This document shows, one piece after another, positions 15,081 through 22,711 of a stretch of DNA of 35,051 nucleotides (the first letter of the stretch is position 1; every line of letters begins with the position of its first letter). The position numbers were made by a program, and so were the translations under genes. The stretch is from NCBI GenBank assembly GCA_022616515.1, contig JAKEEQ010000057.1:1-35051 (forward strand). Reading direction: 5' to 3'. A model generated the notes under the pieces. That model worked only from the letters and a program-made list of their open reading frames with translations. It made no database searches and was not told the origin of the DNA. This DNA comes from Chloroflexota bacterium. Lineage in GTDB: Bacteria; Chloroflexota; Anaerolineae; Aggregatilineales; J027.

Positions 15081-16520
15081 ATGTCACTACTTAAGCGAAT
15101 TGAACGAAGCGGCGATTCCGGAGGCGGATCTGGTGGATCTGGTGGTGGGTCCGGCAGTGGGTCCGGCGGAGATGGCAGTGATGAGGAACGCTCACGTCTT
15201 GCCGATATGCGCGTCCGGCGTCAAGCGGTACCCACTGGTCAGTCACGCACCGCCGATGGTTCATATGTAGATCTAAAAGTACGTGTCCAGAATAAGCTGC
15301 TCAGCGAGATTGATCCATCAATGGACGCCCAATCTCCCGAAGTACGTGCCACAATTGAGGAATTGTTTAATACAATCCTTAACGAAGAAGGTATTGTGCT
15401 TAACCGCCGCGACCGGCAGCAGTTGTTTGAGTCAATTGTTGCCGAAATTCTGGGATATGGTCCTCTGGAGCAGTTGCTCATAGATGATAGTATCACTGAA
15501 ATTATGGTCAATGGTCCGAAGAATGTCTATATTGAACGTGCGGGTAATCTCATCCGGACGAACGTGACATTTGAAGATGAACCTCACGCTCGTCGTGTCA
15601 TTGACCGTATTGTATCTCCACTTGGGCGTCGTGTGGATGAAACATCACCCTTTGTAGATGCCCGTCTCAAAGATGGCTCCCGTGTGAATGTCATTATTCC
15701 ACCACTAGCGCTGGATGGTGCAACCATCACTATCCGTAAGTTCTCCAAGACACCGTTTCAGGTAGAAGATCTGATTCGCTTTGGGTCGATGACGCCCGAA
15801 ATTGCAGAATTTCTGCGTGCCTGTGTGATTGGGCGTTTAAACATTATCGTATCTGGAGGTACAGGTTCCGGTAAGACAACGTTGTTAAATGTCTTGTCGA
15901 ACTTCATCCCGGATGACGAACGTATCATCACCGTCGAAAACGCGGCAGAGCTGCAAATTCGTAAGGAACATGTCGTTCGATTGGAATCTCGCCCGGCCAA
16001 CATTGAAGGTAAAGGCGAAATTACTATTCAGGACCTCGTAGTGAATACTCTTCGTATGCGTCCTGACCGGATTGTGGTTGGGGAGTGTCGCTCTGGAGAA
16101 GCTCTGGACATGCTCCAGGCTATGAATACAGGGCATGACGGTTCCCTAACAACAGCCCACAGCAACAGCCCTCGCGATACGCTGGCTCGTCTCGAAGTTA
16201 TGTGTCTGATGGCCGGTATGGACCTGCCTGTACGCGCCATCCGAGAGCAGGTGGCTTCGGCGGTGGATCTTATCGTTCATCAGGAGCGTCTCCGCGACGG
16301 GACCCGTAAGATCACCGCTATTACTGAGATCCAGGGCATGGAAGGTGATGTAATCACAATGTCGGATATCTTCGTATTCGAGCAAACCGGAATTGAAGCT
16401 GGTCGCGTGATTGGTCGCATTCGCCCCACAGGTTTACGTCCGAAATTCATCGAACGTATTGAAGCAGCAGGCATCCACTTGCCACCATCTGTGTTCGGCA
16501 TAGGACAGGCTCGCTACTAG
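15081..16520 (+). CDS. cpaF: Tad/Flp pilus secretion ATPase CpaF (TadA)
   Basis: A 479-aa hexameric motor of the type II/IV secretion ATPase family that drives pilus extension and perhaps retraction. Walker A is GGTGSGKT (259-266). The Asp-box is RIITVENAAEL (281-291), with Asn where most homologues have Asp. The atypical Walker B region is DRIVVGECRSGEA (329-341), and the His-box is HDGSLTTAH (352-360). The N-terminal domain has YGPLEQLLIDDSITEIMVNG. Residues 11-34 are an odd Gly/Ser-rich tether (GDSGGGSGGSGGG, then SGSGSGGDGS), resembling a flexible linker. GGAGG is seven bases before the ATG. It forms a pair with cpaB and is followed by a terminator. Confidence 0.93.
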   Translation: MSLLKRIERSGDSGGGSGGSGGGSGSGSGGDGSDEERSRLADMRVRRQAVPTGQSRTADGSYVDLKVRVQNKLLSEIDPSMDAQSPEVRATIEELFNTILNEEGIVLNRRDRQQLFESIVAEILGYGPLEQLLIDDSITEIMVNGPKNVYIERAGNLIRTNVTFEDEPHARRVIDRIVSPLGRRVDETSPFVDARLKDGSRVNVIIPPLALDGATITIRKFSKTPFQVEDLIRFGSMTPEIAEFLRACVIGRLNIIVSGGTGSGKTTLLNVLSNFIPDDERIITVENAAELQIRKEHVVRLESRPANIEGKGEITIQDLVVNTLRMRPDRIVVGECRSGEALDMLQAMNTGHDGSLTTAHSNSPRDTLARLEVMCLMAGMDLPVRAIREQVASAVDLIVHQERLRDGTRKITAITEIQGMEGDVITMSDIFVFEQTGIEAGRVIGRIRPTGLRPKFIERIEAAGIHLPPSVFGIGQARY

Positions 16521-16545
16521 TTTCATTTGTTGAGGCTGACATTTG

Positions 16546-16577
16546 AAGGGTACTGACACACAGTACCCTTTTCTATT
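16546..16577 (+). terminator. Intrinsic terminator between cpaF and tadB
   Basis: AAGGGTACTG (16546-16555) and CAGTACCCTT (16561-16570) form a perfect 10-bp stem with a 5-base loop, followed by TTCTATT. It would separate cpaB-cpaF from tadB-tadC, or attenuate read-through. Confidence 0.85.
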
Positions 16578-16579
16578 AG

Positions 16580-16612
16580 AATTCGGTTTCTCCCGAATTA
16601 TTGTGTTAAAAT
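16580..16612 (+). promoter_or_regulatory. Inverted repeat and possible -10 upstream of tadB
   Basis: AATTCGG (16580-16586) and CCGAATT (16593-16599) form a 7-bp inverted repeat with a 6-base spacer. TAAAAT at 16607-16612 could be a -10 box for tadB, 40 bases before its ATG. No clear -35 is seen, so an activator bound at the repeat might be needed. Confidence 0.4.
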
Positions 16613-16651
16613 AGAATTAACTTGTCAGTCACCAAATTTGGAGAGTCTTAT

Positions 16652-17641
16652 ATGGAAATTATGATTATTGGTGTTGCTGCTGTCATTGTGGTGATAATTC
16701 TGATCGCAACCGTTGTGTCTGTTCGATCAGGATCAAAAGAGGAAATTAAAGATCGGCTGGATCGCTATACAGCCGATTATAATACATTACTGGCCGAAAT
16801 CGAGCAAGAAGAACAAGAGACCAGACGTCGGCAGCAAGAACAAAGTGCTATAACCAAACAGTTAGATAAGGCCATAGAGCAGCGTGATTTCTCCAGAAAG
16901 TGGCGTGACCAACTTGCGCGGGCAGATTTGAAAATTACGCCAGGGGAATACTTAGCTGCCCATGTTCTTGCAGTTATCCTTGGCTTTTTGATCGGTTTCT
17001 TTATACTCCTGCCAGGCAATGCAGTAATTGGTATCGCCGTTGCTGTTTTAGGCTTTTTTACACCTCGCTTTTATGTTGGCTTTCGTAAGGGAAAGCGTAT
17101 CAATACATTCGAACAGCAGTTACCAGATACAATTGGTCTATGGGTAAATGGCTTACGATCTGGCTATTCGGTACAGCAGGCGATGGAGGCGATTTCGCGA
17201 GAAGGACCTGAGCCAACTGCTTCCGAGTTTCGCCGCGTAGTGCAGGAATTCCAACTTGGTGTATCGCGTGAAACAGCCTTAGAACACTTGCTTAATCGAA
17301 TGCCCAGTGATGACCTTGACCTAATCATAACTGCTGTCAATATTCAAGCTGAAGTTGGTGGTAATCTAGCGGAGATTCTCGATATCATTGGTGATGTGAT
17401 TCGGGATCGTGTCAAACTCAAGGGAGAAATCCGAGTATTAACGGCTCAGGGGCGTATTACAGGCTATGTGATTGGAGGTATCCCTTTTATTCTTTCAGGT
17501 GTCCTGATGCTACTTAATCCAGGTTACATGGGATTACTGTTCTCCAATCAAACATGCGGTTGGCCTATGCTTTTTTGTGTTTTTGCTCTGGTTGGAACCG
17601 GTTTCGCTGTAATCAATAAGATCGTTCAAATCGACATATAG
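16652..17641 (+). CDS. tadB: Tad pilus inner-membrane platform protein TadB
   Basis: A 329-aa protein with an N-terminal membrane helix (MEIMIIGVAAVIVVIILIAT), a charged cytoplasmic helix (QEEQETRRRQQEQSAITKQL), a membrane pair near 95-140, a T2SSF domain at about 150-275 (LPDTIGLWVNGLRSGYSVQQ, AMEAISREGPEPTASEF, VGGNLAEILDIIGDVI), and C-terminal helices. TadB and TadC form the platform on which CpaF acts. The frame extends ten codons upstream, but GGAGAG at 16640-16645 is six bases from ATG 16652, which is chosen. The tadC ribosome site overlaps the tadB stop. Confidence 0.9.
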   Translation: MEIMIIGVAAVIVVIILIATVVSVRSGSKEEIKDRLDRYTADYNTLLAEIEQEEQETRRRQQEQSAITKQLDKAIEQRDFSRKWRDQLARADLKITPGEYLAAHVLAVILGFLIGFFILLPGNAVIGIAVAVLGFFTPRFYVGFRKGKRINTFEQQLPDTIGLWVNGLRSGYSVQQAMEAISREGPEPTASEFRRVVQEFQLGVSRETALEHLLNRMPSDDLDLIITAVNIQAEVGGNLAEILDIIGDVIRDRVKLKGEIRVLTAQGRITGYVIGGIPFILSGVLMLLNPGYMGLLFSNQTCGWPMLFCVFALVGTGFAVINKIVQIDI

Positions 17642-17650
17642 GGAGATCAT

Positions 17651-18598
17651 ATGGACCCACAGCTTGTTGGTATCATTTTGATGATTATTTTCGGCGTCTT
17701 CTTGATCGTCGGTCTAATCATGGTTGGTTTCCGTCGTAGAGATGAGGTCGACCCACTGCAGGCACGTCTTGCTGAATACGCAATGCAGAACGAGCTACCC
17801 TCATCGCTAGAAGAAATCGAAATGTCGTTAAGTCGGCGCGAACGTATTCTGGTACCGTTCTTTGAGGCATTAGCGAGTTTTCTGCTAAGTTTTACACCAG
17901 AACAACAGATTGAGACTGTCAAATTTAAACTGATACAAGCTGGTAAAGATCAAACACCTGCTGCCTTCTTCGCACAGCGAATCATGATGACAGTAGTTTT
18001 TGGGGCCCTTGGGTTTATGATCGGATTTGTGCTGAACGATTGGCCGATACTACAGGCGGCTGGCGCAGTTATCGGCTTGTCGGCTCTGGGTTATTATTTC
18101 CCAATGTTAGCTATTAACGGGCAAATCAAAAGAAGACAAGATCGTATCTTGAGAGCACTTCCTGATGCTCTCGACCTGCTCGTGATTTGTGTAGAGGCAG
18201 GTCTTGGCTTTGACTCAGCAATGGGGAAAGTCTACGAGAAATGGGAAAATGAAGTCGCCGAGGCTTTTGGACGTGTTCTTCAGGAGGTTTCATTAGGTGT
18301 TCCTCGCTCCCAGGCTCTGCGTGAAATGTCCAAGCGCATGGATGTTCCCGATGTGACTTCCTTTGTGGCGGCAATTATTCAAGCCGAGCAACTTGGTGTA
18401 AGTATTGCGCGTGTGTTGAGGGTTCAATCCGATCAGATGCGTGTGAAACGACGGCAAAGAGCACAAGAAAAAGCCCAGCAGGCACCTGTGAAAATTATTT
18501 TCCCGCTCGTATTCTTGATCTTTCCGAGTATTTGGATCGTGCTGATGGGGCCAGCAGTTATCACGGTAATTGAATTGCAGCAAAGCGGTGGCGTGTGA
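17651..18598 (+). CDS. tadC: Tad pilus inner-membrane platform protein TadC
   Basis: A 315-aa T2SSF-family protein. An N-terminal helix (VGIILMIIFGVFLIVGLIMV) is followed by a cytoplasmic segment, a membrane pair near 108-155, and the T2SSF domain (LPDALDLLVICVEAGLGFDS, LGVPRSQALREMSKRM, IQAEQLGVSIARVLRVQS). It ends with KIIFPLVFLIFPSIWIVLMG, the signature C-terminal helix of TadC. GGGAG, overlapping the tadB stop, is five bases before the ATG. The stop codon overlaps the start of comF in GTGA, so the two are translationally coupled. With tadB it completes the pilus platform. Confidence 0.9.
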   Translation: MDPQLVGIILMIIFGVFLIVGLIMVGFRRRDEVDPLQARLAEYAMQNELPSSLEEIEMSLSRRERILVPFFEALASFLLSFTPEQQIETVKFKLIQAGKDQTPAAFFAQRIMMTVVFGALGFMIGFVLNDWPILQAAGAVIGLSALGYYFPMLAINGQIKRRQDRILRALPDALDLLVICVEAGLGFDSAMGKVYEKWENEVAEAFGRVLQEVSLGVPRSQALREMSKRMDVPDVTSFVAAIIQAEQLGVSIARVLRVQSDQMRVKRRQRAQEKAQQAPVKIIFPLVFLIFPSIWIVLMGPAVITVIELQQSGGV

Positions 18599-19284
18599 CC
18601 GAGCGTCTCCCCCCCATCGCGAAGATATCTCAAAACTCGCCTCTCGGGGCGAGTTTTGCGTTTTTGAAGGAGCTGCTAAACCTGATCTATCCGCCTATCT
18701 GTGTCCACTGCGGGCGGGTTGATCATGTCATTTGCCCTTACTGTTGGAACCTAATTGATCACACTCCGTTGCAACGTTCTCCCCTGGTCGATTCTCCATT
18801 AATCCAGCGGCACTTCGCAGTAGGCCCTCACGCTGGGGTACTTCGATCTGCCATTCACGCCCTGAAATATGAACGGGAAAAACGCGCCGGAGAACTGCTT
18901 GGACATCTGATAAACGAACAACTTGAAACAGCAAACGTGAGTTTTGACATTATTATTCCAGTCCCATTGCATGAAGCACGTTTACGCGAAAGAGGGTATA
19001 ATCAAGCTAAGATGATTGCACTCGGTGTATCAAGGGGAACTCTGTTGTCGAACGCACTGGAAAGACATCGGTACACCACCTCGCAAGTTAACCTTTCAGC
19101 TCATGAACGCCAATCTAATGTTCAGGACGCTTTTCGCGCTAGAGACACATTTACAGGAGAACGAGTACTGTTGGTCGACGATGTCTGCACCACAGGCGCT
19201 ACCCTGCTCGCCTGTGCATCTGCTTTGCAGGAATCTGGCGTAGGCGACATCTACGCCGCAACGGTTAGTTACGCGGTAGATTGA
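18595..19284 (+). CDS. comF: ComF-family phosphoribosyltransferase-like protein
   Basis: A 229-aa protein. It has a zinc-finger-like segment CVHCG...CPYC (Cys36, 39, 47, 50), then a type I phosphoribosyltransferase domain with FDIIIPVPLHEARLRERGYN and the PRPP loop VLLVDDVCTTGATL. ComF proteins take part in DNA uptake in competent bacteria. The GTG start overlaps the tadC stop by four bases. Homologues usually begin near LLNLIYPPICVHCG, so the first 25 residues here are extra. Those codons hold a terminator-like hairpin (18631-18665). No ATG, GTG or TTG lies at a suitable distance after the inner AAGGAG, so the GTG start is kept with moderate trust. Coupling to Tad genes recalls pilus-assisted DNA uptake. 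Confidence 0.85.
   Translation: MTERLPPIAKISQNSPLGASFAFLKELLNLIYPPICVHCGRVDHVICPYCWNLIDHTPLQRSPLVDSPLIQRHFAVGPHAGVLRSAIHALKYEREKRAGELLGHLINEQLETANVSFDIIIPVPLHEARLRERGYNQAKMIALGVSRGTLLSNALERHRYTTSQVNLSAHERQSNVQDAFRARDTFTGERVLLVDDVCTTGATLLACASALQESGVGDIYAATVSYAVD
18631..18665 (+). terminator. Terminator-like hairpin inside the 5' end of comF
   Basis: CAAAACTCGCC (18631-18641) pairs perfectly over 11 bp with GGCGAGTTTTG (18648-18658), followed by CG and five Ts. It lies 33 bases after the tadC stop, where a tad-operon terminator would be expected, but inside the comF frame. Confidence 0.7.
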
Positions 19285-19334
19285 CCGAGAGCATTCTTTT
19301 ATTCACTCCCATTAGCCATAAAGGAGCGGAGGTT

Positions 19335-19898
19335 ATGGAAATTAAGGTTCACGCTATAGATATGGGACTCTCCCCTCGTCTGGAGGAATACATCAATAGG
19401 AAGGTGGACCGCCTCGACAAGTACCTATCCAATATCATTGAAGCTAATCTAGAATTACACAAGGAAGGACGCTCCGAACAACCCGTAGCACAACTCACCA
19501 TACGCGACGTCCGCGGTACGATTTTCCGTGTTGAGGAGAAGAAGCAAACAGATTTTTTCGCGACTGTCGATGTCGTCGTAGACCGTATGCAGAGACAACT
19601 TTCTCGTTATAAGAAGAAAAAGAGTAGACGTGGCACACGTGTTGCCCGTGTTGAAGCAGAAGTGGAAATGCTTCCACTTGAAGAGTTAGAGATTTTTGAG
19701 GACGAAGAGGAGCCAGAAGGCAAAATCTTACGCCGTAAAGAAATCCTTCTGACGCCGATGTATGAAGAAGAAGCAGTTGATCAGATGGAATTACTCGGGC
19801 ATGACTTTTTCGTGTATCAAGACGGCGATTCCGGGAAGGTGAGCGTGCTCTACAAGCGCCGTGATGGAAATTACGGCTTGATTGTCACTGATAAGTAG
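19335..19898 (+). CDS. hpf: Ribosome hibernation promoting factor, long form
   Basis: A 187-aa protein. The N-terminal domain (1-100) starts MEIKVHAIDMGLSPRLEEYI and includes LELHKEGRSEQPVAQLTI and TDFFATVDVVVDRMQRQLSR, the ribosome-binding fold of HPF/RaiA. The C-terminal domain (about 130-187) has LTPMYEEEAVDQMELLGHDF and KVSVLYKRRDGNYGLIV, which dimerises 70S ribosomes into 100S in long-form HPF. It keeps ribosomes dormant in stationary phase. The frame opens upstream at a TTG overlapping the comF stop, but AAGGAG at 19321-19326 lies eight bases before the ATG at 19335, with GGAGG also nearby. It ends the tad-comF segment and is followed by a terminator. Confidence 0.93.
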   Translation: MEIKVHAIDMGLSPRLEEYINRKVDRLDKYLSNIIEANLELHKEGRSEQPVAQLTIRDVRGTIFRVEEKKQTDFFATVDVVVDRMQRQLSRYKKKKSRRGTRVARVEAEVEMLPLEELEIFEDEEEPEGKILRRKEILLTPMYEEEAVDQMELLGHDFFVYQDGDSGKVSVLYKRRDGNYGLIVTDK

Positions 19899-19907
19899 CC
19901 AGTAATG

Positions 19908-19946
19908 GACCGCCAGTCAAACGTAAGCTGGCGGTCTTCTCTTTTT
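19908..19946 (+). terminator. Intrinsic terminator of hpf
   Basis: GACCGCCAG (19908-19916) pairs perfectly with CTGGCGGTC (19928-19936), followed by TTCTCTTTTT. It closes the plus-strand cluster that begins with the response regulator. Confidence 0.88.
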
Positions 19947-19948
19947 AA

Positions 19949-21475
19949 CTAACGATGCATACGTTCGTAGCGTCCAACCCACTTCCAATTCGAGGTATCG
20001 CGGGCGTTGCGCTGGATACGCTGAGCATTTTCCTGGCGGAAACGGTGCTCCACCAACACGGCCAGAATAGCCGCCACATCCGCGAATTCGTCATCATCCT
20101 CTTCCTGCATTTCAAAACGCTGCTCCACAAAGTTTGTGTCATAGTTGCCAGCTAAGAAGCGATGACTATCTAACAGATTCTGATGAAACGGAATATTGGT
20201 TTTTAGACCCATAATTTTATATTCATCAAGTGCCCGTCGCATACGCAGTAATGCCATACCACGTGTCTCACCCCAGCATATTAGCTTAGCGAGCATAGGG
20301 TCATAGTAGGTTGTTACTTCGTAACCATCGAAGATACCGCTATCGACCCTCACACCGGGACCGCTTGGTGCAATGTAGGTCGTGATTTTGCCAACAGACG
20401 GCATGAAGTTGTTATAGGGGTCTTCGGCATTGATCCGGCATTCAATGGCATGACCATTGATAGTAAGATCCTCCTGGGCGATGCCAAGCCTGCGCCCACG
20501 CGCCACGCGAATTTGCTCCTGAACAAGATCGACGCCGGTGATCAACTCGGTAATTGGATGTTCGACCTGAATGCGAGTGTTCATTTCGAGGAAGTAGTAG
20601 CGACCATCTTTATCGAGCAAACATTCAATTGTGCCTGCGCCAACATAATTCACTGACTCAGCCGCACGAACAGCCATTGCTCCCATTTCTGCTCGTAATT
20701 CCTCGGTCATCTCATTGCTCGGTGAAGGGGCTTCTTCAACCAATTTCTGGTGACGTCTCTGGATGCTACAGTCGCGCTCAAATAGATGAATAGTGTTACC
20801 ATAATGATCGGCCAGAATCTGGAATTCGATGTGGCGTGCACCGGTGACAAGCTTTTCGATATATACGCGGCCATCACCGAATGCATTAGCGGCCTCACGT
20901 TCCGCCGAAATCAATGCGTTGGGCATGTCTTCAGGTTTTTCGACAATGCGCATACCTTTACCGCCACCACCGGCGGCGGCTTTCACCATGACCGGATAGC
21001 CCATCGCAGCGGCGGCGGCGATCAATTCTTCATTGGATAAACCGGGTTCTGTGCCGGGTATCACCGGTACTCCGGCGGCCTTAACAGTCTCACGCGCCAT
21101 TTCTTTGTCGCCCATGATGCGAATGGCTTCCGGTGACGGGCCAATCCAGACCAACCCGCTTTGAACGGCTGCCTCCGCGAATTCAGCGCGTTCACTCAAA
21201 AAACCAAAGCCCGGATGGATGGCATCCACCCCCGACCTGAGCGCTACATCGATCAACTTTTCAATGACAAGGTAGCTTTCACGCGGTGGTGGCGGGCCAA
21301 TGTGATAGGCTTCATCGGCATAGCGCACGTGCAGCGCTTCCCGATCAGCATCCGAGTAAACCGCAACGGTCAGGATACCGAGTTCCTGACAGGCGCGGAT
21401 GATGCGCACAGCAATCTCGCCCCGGTTGGCGATAAGCACTTTTTTGATGTTAATCGTTGGCATTTGTTCAGTCAT
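19949..21475 (-). CDS. accC: Acyl-CoA carboxylase biotin carboxylase subunit
   Basis: A 508-aa ATP-grasp enzyme that carboxylates biotin, held on a separate carrier, for malonyl- or propionyl-CoA carboxylation. It starts MTEQMPTINIKKVLIANRGE. The nucleotide region is YPVMVKAAAGGGGKGMRIV (about 160-178) and the active-site motif is EMNTRIQVEHPITE (297-310). It is about 60 residues longer than E. coli AccC. The extra C-terminal tail (EEDDDEFADVAAILAVLVEH, then RFRQENAQ) resembles those of acyl-CoA carboxylases in actinobacteria and Chloroflexota. It has no biotin carrier domain. The frame opens ten codons upstream, but AAGGA lies seven bases before the ATG at 21475. It follows the dihydroorotase gene by 88 bases on the same strand, with carboxyltransferase and carrier genes elsewhere. 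Confidence 0.9.
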   Translation of the reverse strand: MTEQMPTINIKKVLIANRGEIAVRIIRACQELGILTVAVYSDADREALHVRYADEAYHIGPPPPRESYLVIEKLIDVALRSGVDAIHPGFGFLSERAEFAEAAVQSGLVWIGPSPEAIRIMGDKEMARETVKAAGVPVIPGTEPGLSNEELIAAAAAMGYPVMVKAAAGGGGKGMRIVEKPEDMPNALISAEREAANAFGDGRVYIEKLVTGARHIEFQILADHYGNTIHLFERDCSIQRRHQKLVEEAPSPSNEMTEELRAEMGAMAVRAAESVNYVGAGTIECLLDKDGRYYFLEMNTRIQVEHPITELITGVDLVQEQIRVARGRRLGIAQEDLTINGHAIECRINAEDPYNNFMPSVGKITTYIAPSGPGVRVDSGIFDGYEVTTYYDPMLAKLICWGETRGMALLRMRRALDEYKIMGLKTNIPFHQNLLDSHRFLAGNYDTNFVEQRFEMQEEDDDEFADVAAILAVLVEHRFRQENAQRIQRNARDTSNWKWVGRYERMHR

Positions 21476-21563
21476 ATAAAAATCCTTGATAGGGATGTCG
21501 AGCAAGGTGACAAAAGTTTACCGGACAATCGGAGAAAAGGTAAGAGGTGTAGCTCCAACATCA

Positions 21564-22619
21564 TTACAGGCCAAAGCAGTTTTCGCCAAAACCTTCGTCA
21601 ACCAATATCTTTCCCCCGTCAAAAACCTGCGTACCGCGTATCCACACTTCCCGCACTTTGCCGAAAACCCGCACCCCCTCAAATGGTGACCAGCCCACTG
21701 CCGTCCGCAGATATTCACGTTCAATCGGGTACTGCGCATCGACATCAACCAGCGTATAAGTGCCCTCAGGCGGTGAAAGCTGCCAAATTTTTTGCGCATT
21801 GGTGGCGAGGAGTTCTATCAAACGTTTCTCGTCAATGCGACCCTCGTGCATCGCGAGAACCATCAGCGGCAACGTTGTTTCCAGACCGGGCACACCAAAA
21901 GGTGGCTTGTCTGACTGTTTTTCCGCAACTGTGTGAGGGGCATGATCGGATTCGATGATGTCCACCACACCGTTTTCAACTGCCTGCCATAACGCAGCTT
22001 GATCAGCTTTTGTCTTGAGTTCCGGTTTCATAAGGCCAAATACGCCCAGAGTATTGAGATCATCCTGCGTGAGATAAAGATGATGAGGGCAGACACCGAT
22101 ACTGATGGGCAATCCTTCTTCTTTTGCGGCAGTCAGATAACGAATTTCATCGGCGGTGCTGATATGGCAAAAATGTGTCCAGACCCGATATTTTCGCACT
22201 AATGCAAGAATTTCCAGCACCGTTTCTTCCTCGGCATGAACGGCAATAATCTTTCCTGACCAGTGTTTATAATGCTCTTCGCGGACAGCCTGATTATCTA
22301 GCAGCAAATCACCCGTCGTGGCGTTATTATACATTTTTAAGCCACATGTGCCGTCGACCGGATATTGGTCCCAGTTGCCAGTTTGCGAAGCCCCGAAATA
22401 CAATCCCCAATCACAGCAGGCAGTGGCATCAATCCGCTTGAGTTTAGTTTGCAAAGCTTCCTGCGTGACCGTCGATGGAGCAGTATTAGGCATATCAAAC
22501 ACGGCCCAGTAGCCGCCCGCGATGGCTGCCGCTGTTTCGAAGGCAAAGGTGGCCTTATACGACCAGTCTAGATCACGCAGATGAACATGCGGGTCAATCA
22601 TTCCGGGAATTTTGAGCAT
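21564..22619 (-). CDS. pyrC: Dihydroorotase-like amidohydrolase
   Basis: A 351-aa TIM-barrel enzyme of the amidohydrolase superfamily. The metal site is complete: His11 and His13 in DPHVHLRD, carboxylated-lysine candidate Lys95 in GLKMYNN, His128 in VHAEE, His152 in HFCHIS, and Asp225 in ESDHAPH. The opening MLKIPGMIDPHVHLRDLDWS and the short length resemble the dihydroorotase domain of animal CAD proteins more than the longer 420-440-aa bacterial PyrC forms. Dihydroorotase interconverts carbamoyl-aspartate and dihydroorotate in pyrimidine synthesis. AGAGGT lies seven bases before the ATG. It shares a divergent intergenic region with MerR 2. A hydantoinase-like relative is a weaker alternative. 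Confidence 0.82.
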   Translation of the reverse strand: MLKIPGMIDPHVHLRDLDWSYKATFAFETAAAIAGGYWAVFDMPNTAPSTVTQEALQTKLKRIDATACCDWGLYFGASQTGNWDQYPVDGTCGLKMYNNATTGDLLLDNQAVREEHYKHWSGKIIAVHAEEETVLEILALVRKYRVWTHFCHISTADEIRYLTAAKEEGLPISIGVCPHHLYLTQDDLNTLGVFGLMKPELKTKADQAALWQAVENGVVDIIESDHAPHTVAEKQSDKPPFGVPGLETTLPLMVLAMHEGRIDEKRLIELLATNAQKIWQLSPPEGTYTLVDVDAQYPIEREYLRTAVGWSPFEGVRVFGKVREVWIRGTQVFDGGKILVDEGFGENCFGL

Positions 22620-22651
22620 ACGTTTGACCTCTCATGAACCAGAATTAGTCC

Positions 22652-22682
22652 TTGACTTTAACACAATGTCAAATCGTAGACT
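22652..22682 (+). promoter_or_regulatory. MerR-type promoter and operator (19-bp spacer), second copy
   Basis: The -35 TTGACT (22652-22657) and -10 TAGACT (22677-22682) are 19 bp apart. An imperfect dyad, TTGACTTT-AACAC-AATGTCAA (22652-22672), matches at 7 of 8 positions and overlaps the -35. The layout parallels that at 3156-3186, though the dyad sequence differs, so the two regulators probably recognise different operators. Confidence 0.7.
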
Positions 22683-22711
22683 ATCAGTTAACTGATGGAG
22701 GTATAGAGTAA

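Noticed and set aside
19908-19936. hpf hairpin as terminator also for accC on minus
   Set aside because: On the minus strand the stem is not followed by a T-run, so it fits only the plus direction.
21161-21958. 265-codon plus-strand frame across the accC-pyrC junction
   Set aside because: Antisense to two well-supported genes and their 88-base gap; no motif.
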